A DNA stretch of 6,255 nt, taken from assembly GCA_964401885.1 (NCBI GenBank), contig CAYOAC010000037.1, forward strand, positions 1 through 6,255, in the 5' to 3' direction. Positions within the stretch are counted from its first letter, which is position 1, and each line of letters starts with the position of its first letter. Source of the DNA: JAULZV01 sp964401885. Lineage in GTDB: Bacteria; Patescibacteriota; Minisyncoccia; Phycocordibacterales; JAACPR01. Both the position numbers and the translations under genes were made by a program. The notes under the pieces are model-generated. The model was given only the letters and a program-made list of their open reading frames with translations. It was not told the origin of the DNA and ran no database searches. Below are positions 5,134-6,255 of this stretch, in pieces.

Positions 5134-5877
5134 TTAATTGTGCCCACCTCCAATTTGATTTATGGCAAGAATTGTAAAAATTCCAGCAACTATTAGAAAA
5201 ATATAAATAAAATATTTTTTATCTTTTTTTGAATTCTCAATTGAATGTGGAATAAGATCTGAAAATACCAGGTGTAAAAATGAACCAGCAGCAAGACCAA
5301 ATAATATTCCTATAATAGATCCTATTTTGATTAAATATGTTCCAAAAACAACGCCTATAATAATAGTTGTTGAAACTAAAAAATTAATCATTAAAGCTTT
5401 TTTTGTTGAGAGACCAGATAATTTTAAAATTGAAAATTCACTAATTTCTTGTGCAAATTCGTGAATAAAAATACCAAGAGCTGCAACAAGCCCGACCTTA
5501 ATATCAACAGCAAAAGCCAAAACTAATAGGATACCGTCTCCTATATTGTGGAAAGCGTCACCCCAAATTACCTTTCTTTTTGAATGAACACAATAAGAAT
5601 CATCCTTTTCGTGATGATGAATCTCTGGGAATATCTTTTCTACAATTTGAAAAATGAAAAATCCAACCAAAACCGACAATATAGCAATCCATTTTTCATT
5701 ACTATACTCAAAAGATTCAAGCAATAAATCATAAGTCACGGCAGCAAAAATTCCAGAAGAAAATGCTATTACAAATTTTGCGTTATCTTGTATCCAATTA
5801 CCAAAGTTTTTAATTAAAAATACTAGCCCCGAAAGAGAGGCTAACATTATAAGACCTGTTGTTATATATAATTCCAT
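5134..5877 (-). CDS. ZIP family divalent metal transporter
   Basis: ZIP proteins bring Zn2+ (some also Fe2+ or Mn2+) into the cytoplasm. The 247 residues contain about seven or eight hydrophobic segments and both metal-site motifs. These are HNIGDG (H110, N111, D114) in the fourth helix and HEFAQE (H139, E140, Q143, E144) in the fifth, followed by ISEFSILKLSG, typical of the prokaryotic ZupT/gufA-like branch. A metal-binding-type loop lies between, with HHHE (87-90), C96 and H98. A short His end (GGGHN) is also seen. The ATG at 5877 lies exactly where transcription is predicted to start from an extended -10, implying a leaderless mRNA. The gene converges on the small RNA, whose terminator ends one base before this stop codon. 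Metal specificity cannot be read from the sequence. Confidence 0.93.
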   Translation of the reverse strand: MELYITTGLIMLASLSGLVFLIKNFGNWIQDNAKFVIAFSSGIFAAVTYDLLLESFEYSNEKWIAILSVLVGFFIFQIVEKIFPEIHHHEKDDSYCVHSKRKVIWGDAFHNIGDGILLVLAFAVDIKVGLVAALGIFIHEFAQEISEFSILKLSGLSTKKALMINFLVSTTIIIGVVFGTYLIKIGSIIGILFGLAAGSFLHLVFSDLIPHSIENSKKDKKYFIYIFLIVAGIFTILAINQIGGGHN

Positions 5878-5883
5878 ATTTAC

Positions 5884-5892
5884 ATTATAACA
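5884..5892 (-). promoter_or_regulatory. Extended -10 promoter of the ZIP gene (leaderless)
   Basis: The - strand reads TGTTATAAT (5892-5884), a perfect TATAAT with the TGn extension. The last T is six bases (GTAAAT) from the ATG, so the expected +1 is the A of the start codon. A TTGACA (5902-5897) is present only 7 bases upstream of the -10. That is too close to act as a -35 element, and no well-spaced -35 is seen. Confidence 0.6.
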
Positions 5893-5924
5893 AACGTGTC
5901 AAGGAATTTATAAGACATAAAATA

Positions 5925-5933
5925 TGTTACAAT
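5925..5933 (+). promoter_or_regulatory. Extended -10 promoter of the 72-aa membrane protein gene (leaderless)
   Basis: TGTTACAAT at 5925-5933 gives an extended -10 with TACAAT (5/6). The ATG begins 8 bases after its last T, so transcription should start at 5940 or 5941, leaving zero or one leader base. No -35 element of correct spacing is apparent. It is divergent from the ZIP promoter within the 63-bp spacer. Confidence 0.55.
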
Positions 5934-5940
5934 ATTTTAC

Positions 5941-6159
5941 ATGATTAAAAAAAGAAATGTAATTCAATATTTTGCAAAAAACATAATAATCGTTATTGCA
6001 TTAGTAATGGTTTGGCGAGGAGTTTGGTATGTGCTAGACGGTATTGATGTGTGGTTTTTTGGAGCATATGACGCGTGGACGGGACTATTAGGTTTAGTTA
6101 TAGGTTTATTGATCCTATACATTCCTGATCATGATTTAAAGGAAATAGAAAAGTTATAA
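5941..6159 (+). CDS. Small two-helix membrane protein of unknown function (72 aa)
   Basis: The protein has a basic N-terminus (MIKKRN) and a first membrane segment at about 15-32, ending in a Trp-rich stretch (VWRGVWYVLDGIDVWFFG). A short exposed turn carries Asp and Trp (YDAWTG). A second membrane segment at about 48-62 is Gly/Leu/Ile-rich, and the cytoplasmic tail is charged (PDHDLKEIEKL). The positive N-terminus suggests both ends are cytoplasmic. I have a recollection-level impression that similar short proteins with LVMVWRGVWY- and LYIPD-like motifs are common in Patescibacteria, but I know of no function. It is transcribed alone, from its own promoter to its own very strong terminator, divergent from the ZIP gene. 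The length, composition and flanking signals support a real gene. Confidence 0.82.
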   Translation: MIKKRNVIQYFAKNIIIVIALVMVWRGVWYVLDGIDVWFFGAYDAWTGLLGLVIGLLILYIPDHDLKEIEKL

Positions 6160-6197
6160 AAACAAAAGCGGCGCCCGAAGGGCGCCGCTTTTGTTTT
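6159..6197 (+). terminator. Very strong intrinsic terminator after the small membrane protein gene
   Basis: GCGGCGCCC (6168-6176) pairs with GGGCGCCGC (6180-6188) around a GAA loop. The stem extends outward through A-rich 6159-6167 and T-rich 6189-6197, giving 18 bp in all. The A-tract and T-tract make it usable on both strands. It starts at the last base of the stop codon. Confidence 0.93.
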
Positions 6198-6255
6198 GTT
6201 TTAAAAACCCTAGAGGTAAAAAAAGCTAAGATGAGTCAATTTTAATTAAAAATAA

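Noticed and set aside
5042..5137. 31-codon frame starting with ATG inside the small RNA, with a hydrophobic C-terminal half
   Set aside because: It crosses the terminator hairpin and T-run, so the full frame would rarely be on the transcript. It has no ribosome binding site. A dual-function RNA cannot be excluded but is not supported.
4990..5196. 68-codon + strand frame starting with TTG
   Set aside because: It reads through the intrinsic terminator into the ZIP 3' end, needs a rare start, and its Cys/Tyr-rich composition is not protein-like.
5884..5902. TTGACA and TATAAT as a classical -35/-10 pair for the ZIP gene
   Set aside because: They are only 7 bases apart, so they cannot act together. 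The extended -10 alone is proposed.
6198..6255. Start of a further gene at the right edge
   Set aside because: The only ATG (6231) is followed by a stop after four codons, and no promoter or RNA signal could be supported in these 58 bases.

Overview
The window is strongly AT-rich, densely packed bacterial DNA. The gene set is compact: a Tat translocase with very small TatA proteins, a short RF2, FtsEX, a ZIP metal transporter and a 72-residue two-helix membrane protein. No start codon has a recognisable Shine-Dalgarno sequence, and all eleven visible stop codons are UAA. Together this suggests a reduced-genome lineage such as the Patescibacteria/CPR (perhaps Parcubacteria-like). That placement is inferred from style and gene content; no marker gene here proves it. 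Genes read intact with the standard bacterial code, and RF2 is present, so there is no sign of UGA recoding.

Layout. Bases 1-2261 (+ strand) look like one transcription unit. It holds the 3' end of a secreted or surface-type beta-rich protein, a 201-residue unknown with a Thr/Pro/Asp repeat tail, a 62-residue unknown, tatC, a minimal 44-residue tatA and a 56-residue tatA. The two tatA copies share an identical 54-bp block covering the translation start. A GC-rich hairpin with T-runs on both sides (2261-2295) ends this unit and also the convergent one.

Bases 4956 down to 2314 (- strand) hold a good sigma70-like promoter, tRNA-Thr(GGU), prfB (RF2), ftsE and ftsX. The tRNA ends 12 bases before the prfB start, so tRNA processing should also generate the 5' end of the prfB-ftsE-ftsX mRNA.

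Bases 4974-5132 (+ strand) contain the most interesting item, a candidate stand-alone structured small RNA. It has its own extended -10 promoter, a 12-bp closing helix and an abutting 12-bp intrinsic terminator. I could not assign it to a known family. It is divergent from the tRNA-prfB unit and convergent with a ZIP transporter (5134-5877, - strand).

The ZIP gene and a 72-residue membrane protein gene (5941-6159, + strand) diverge from a 63-bp spacer. In that spacer both predicted start sites fall at or next to the ATG, implying leaderless mRNAs. All four promoters I can propose share an extended -10 of the form TGTTANNNT. A very strong terminator (6159-6197) follows the small membrane gene, and I see no supportable feature in the last 58 bases.

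Functionally, TatC/TatA form a folded-protein export system that may serve the cell-surface proteins encoded just upstream. FtsE/FtsX form an ABC-type complex linked to division and cell-wall hydrolysis, RF2 terminates translation, and the ZIP protein imports divalent metal.
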